8,286 nucleotides of DNA from a bacterium UBA4637 (GTDB taxonomy: Bacteria; Bacteroidota; Bacteroidia; Bacteroidales; Bacteroidaceae): the NCBI GenBank assembly GCA_002405875.1, contig DHMR01000105.1:18022-26307 (forward strand), read 5' to 3'. The translations under genes and the position numbers were made by a program. Positions 6,730 to 8,286 of this stretch are shown here, piece after piece. A model generated the notes under the pieces. It made no database searches and had not been told where the DNA came from. It saw only the letters and a list, made by a program, of their open reading frames with translations. Each line of letters starts with the position of its first letter. Position 1 is the stretch's first letter.

Positions 6730-8001
6730 TCATTTACGGCACTCTACCGTTTGATCGGAAACAGGAAGGTTGTCCGAGGCATTCATCTCCCGATAGAATT
6801 TCAACCCTCCGAACTGTTTCTGACATTCAATATGCGAGAGGATAATAAACTCCCTCAGGAGTTTCTCTGGATGGAAACTCGTCAACTCGAAATAAGGCTG
6901 TGTGAGAGTATTGCATTCGTAGATGTTTTTCGACTTGAAAGCACGCAACGCCTTGTAGCCGTCATATTCCTGCAAGAGTTGAGGTCGATCCAACGGCTTG
7001 GGTTCAACGTACTTGAACGCCCAGACCTCCACCTCTTTGCCCTTGGCAAGAATCTGCTCGGGACTCATGGCAAGACTACCACTATGGGGATCATCGGCAA
7101 AGATGTATCGGGCGTTGGCATCCTTCAACAAAACGCCCATGGTGCTCTGACCACCAGGCACATACCACACGCTTCCCGTCTTACGTTCGGTCAGCACAGA
7201 GCGACCTTTGGGTAACCTTGTCGCCTGCGCCTTGAGCGAGAGATACTCCCTCTCAACGGCCGAGAAAAGGGAGTCCCCACGCATAACTTTTCCCTCTTCT
7301 TTCCCAAAGATCATACCGTAGAATTTCATCCACTCAGCCCTACCTAGCGGCGAGGTTTCCATATAGTCTGCAGTCTCGATAATGGGAATATGAAGATTGG
7401 CGAGCTTGCCATAACCGCCACTATTCTCGAATGGCGAGACGAGCAAGGCTTCAGGCTTCAAGGCTATCATGCGTTCGATGTCGGGAGCCATGCTGGATCC
7501 ACAATCCACAAGGGCACCAAGCTGAGAAACTGCCGCTCTCTTCTTGATATCCGGAATATTGATGTAGTTAAGGTCGCATACGCCACGAATGGCATTCTTG
7601 GCACCGAGTTCATACAGCAGTTGACAATGGGGAGAGGTGAACACCACGCTGTTGTCGACCGGAGTTCGCACAGTATCGGTAACACATCCATCCCCCGAAC
7701 CACGCCGCTTGGCGAGGATGGCTACCGTCGAGTCACCCTCATACCCTTTCGGAACAAGGATGTAACGATGCAACATCATACCTTTTTTCCAAGGATTCTT
7801 GACCATCACTTCAGTGTATCCATCTTTAGGGAGGCTGCCAGAAGCATCGTTTTCCCCATGCTTGACGATGGTGAGCAACTGGGCATACTTCATTGGCAAG
7901 GTATCGCCCTCATCAGCATCCCCGCTCATTTTTCCACCCTGGCAAGATGTTACCAACAGAGCCATGAGAGCTCCACCCAACAGAATAATTGATTTTCTCA
8001 T
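6730..8001 (-). CDS. Substrate-binding lipoprotein, FecB/BtuF family
   Basis: The 423-residue product has a type II signal peptide, MRKSIILLGG through LLVTSC, with the lipidated cysteine at Cys20. The mature N-terminus (QGGKMSG) lacks an acidic run right after the cysteine, the known Bacteroidetes surface-export signal, so a periplasm-facing location is more likely. The region from about 119 on looks like a class III periplasmic binding protein (PF01497): VVFTSPHCQLLYELGA, then APDIERMIALKPEALLVSP (172-190) and IPIIETADYMETSPLGRAEW (205-224). Such proteins deliver cobalamin, haem or ferric siderophores to FecCD/BtuCD permeases; the ligand cannot be read here. I place the start at the ATG at 8001. 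An in-frame TTG at 8031 lies inside the promoter -7 element and would put ten polar residues before the signal peptide. No permease or ATPase gene is adjacent in the window. Confidence 0.85.
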   Translation of the reverse strand: MRKSIILLGGALMALLVTSCQGGKMSGDADEGDTLPMKYAQLLTIVKHGENDASGSLPKDGYTEVMVKNPWKKGMMLHRYILVPKGYEGDSTVAILAKRRGSGDGCVTDTVRTPVDNSVVFTSPHCQLLYELGAKNAIRGVCDLNYINIPDIKKRAAVSQLGALVDCGSSMAPDIERMIALKPEALLVSPFENSGGYGKLANLHIPIIETADYMETSPLGRAEWMKFYGMIFGKEEGKVMRGDSLFSAVEREYLSLKAQATRLPKGRSVLTERKTGSVWYVPGGQSTMGVLLKDANARYIFADDPHSGSLAMSPEQILAKGKEVEVWAFKYVEPKPLDRPQLLQEYDGYKALRAFKSKNIYECNTLTQPYFELTSFHPEKLLREFIILSHIECQKQFGGLKFYREMNASDNLPVSDQTVECRK

Positions 8002-8028
8002 TCTTTTCCTATATGTTTGATTCGGGTG

Positions 8029-8062
8029 CAAAGATAGCCATTTTTAATGAATTCCTCGCAAA
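8029..8062 (-). promoter_or_regulatory. Promoter of the substrate-binding lipoprotein gene
   Basis: On the - strand TATCTTTG (8036 down to 8029) matches TAnnTTTG exactly. A TTTG (8062 down to 8059) lies 22 bases upstream, slightly longer than the usual spacing. The predicted start near 8023 gives a leader of only about 20 bases before the ATG at 8001, so no riboswitch fits between promoter and gene. Confidence 0.65.
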
Positions 8063-8138
8063 AATCAAGAAATTTGTAAACTCTATTTAGCAGATTAGCC
8101 CCCAATAACACAAAAATTCTATAAATCATCCCGAATAA

Positions 8139-8170
8139 TTTGGCTGAATCAAATAAAATTACTATTTTTG
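8139..8170 (+). promoter_or_regulatory. Promoter directed rightward out of the window
   Basis: TTTG at 8139-8142, exactly 20 bases, then TATTTTTG at 8163-8170, a full match to the Bacteroidetes consensus. The transcript would start near 8177 and leave the window. An inverted repeat, ATTTG (8138-8142) and CAAAT (8150-8154), covers the -33 element and could be an operator. No + strand gene start is visible before the window ends. Confidence 0.6.
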
Positions 8171-8253
8171 CCTACGGTTTCAGCGGGACAATCATAACCA
8201 GCAGAGGCAAGCTCTCCTAAAGCCCATCCGATGCGAAGTTGTGCAGTATCCAT
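8149..8253 (-). CDS. Possible 34-residue small ORF or gene remnant
   Basis: ATG at 8253 to TGA ending at 8149 encodes 34 residues (MDTAQLRIGWALGELASAGY, then DCPAETVGKNSNFI). The composition is protein-like with ordinary codons, and an in-frame TAA lies five codons before the ATG, so it cannot be the end of a longer intact gene in this frame. I do not recognise it. It could be a small gene, the 5' stub of a decayed gene, or chance. It overlaps the consensus + strand promoter and its leader, which counts against it. Its own promoter would lie beyond the window end. Confidence 0.25.
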   Translation of the reverse strand: MDTAQLRIGWALGELASAGYDCPAETVGKNSNFI

Positions 8254-8286
8254 GCCTAATAGAAATTAAGTAATAACAACTAAAAT
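8177..8286 (+). other. Possible 5' leader of a rightward gene beyond the window
   Basis: If the promoter at 8139-8170 is used, at least 110 bases are transcribed without a convincing + strand ORF before the edge. Only short pairings are visible: GGTT 8176-8179 with AACC 8196-8199, and AGAG 8203-8206 with CTCT 8212-8215. I do not recognise a riboswitch class. The AT-rich end, finishing in ACTAAAAT, resembles sequence just before a Bacteroidetes start codon, but the next base is not seen. Confidence 0.3.

Noticed and set aside
7390..7992. A 200-codon + strand ORF
   Set aside because: It lies entirely antisense to the substrate-binding lipoprotein gene, which has a signal peptide, family motifs and a promoter. 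The + strand product has no recognisable domain and no promoter.
8160..8260. A cobalamin riboswitch for the BtuF-like gene
   Set aside because: On the - strand, AGGAGAGCTTGCC loosely resembles the B12 box, but the length does not fit and other conserved segments are not seen. The lipoprotein promoter lies between this region and the gene.

Overview
The window reads like a chromosomal segment of a Bacteroidales bacterium, most likely Prevotella/Segatella. Four things point there: promoters of the TTG-N20-TAnnTTTG type, A-rich stretches instead of Shine-Dalgarno sites before most genes, the gene order thrA-apgM-thrC, and small secreted proteins of a type I associate with gut Bacteroidales. There is no rRNA, tRNA, CRISPR array or insertion sequence. 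The content is mostly core metabolism, not an accessory island.

Layout. (1) 6-1012, + strand: a single-pass membrane protein resembling the anti-sigma partner of an ECF sigma factor, then a small exported protein that looks like the DUF5024 family. This is probably the tail of a sigma/anti-sigma operon that starts before the window, and it is closed by a hairpin terminator at 1079-1126. (2) 1189-6546, + strand: the threonine locus. It has a clear promoter, a GC-rich leader hairpin, bifunctional aspartokinase/homoserine dehydrogenase (thrA), an ApgM-type phosphoglycerate mutase homologue 22 bases later, then a 174-base gap with an inverted minisatellite, then threonine synthase (thrC). A long stem-loop terminator follows. 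(3) 6730-8001, - strand: a lipoprotein of the FecB/BtuF substrate-binding family, convergent with thrC, with its own promoter and no transporter partners in view. (4) 8002-8286: a divergent regulatory region. It has the lipoprotein promoter on the - strand, a second near-consensus promoter on the + strand reading out of the window, and a 34-codon ORF on the - strand that conflicts with the latter.

How the genes work together. ThrA makes aspartyl phosphate and later homoserine; ThrC turns phosphohomoserine into threonine. Homoserine kinase (ThrB) is absent from the cluster, and its usual place is taken by the ApgM homologue. The most useful functional idea here is that this protein supplies the missing phosphorylation step. 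The next most interesting observations are the inverted GGAGTTAA repeat between apgM and thrC and the unresolved divergent region at the right end.
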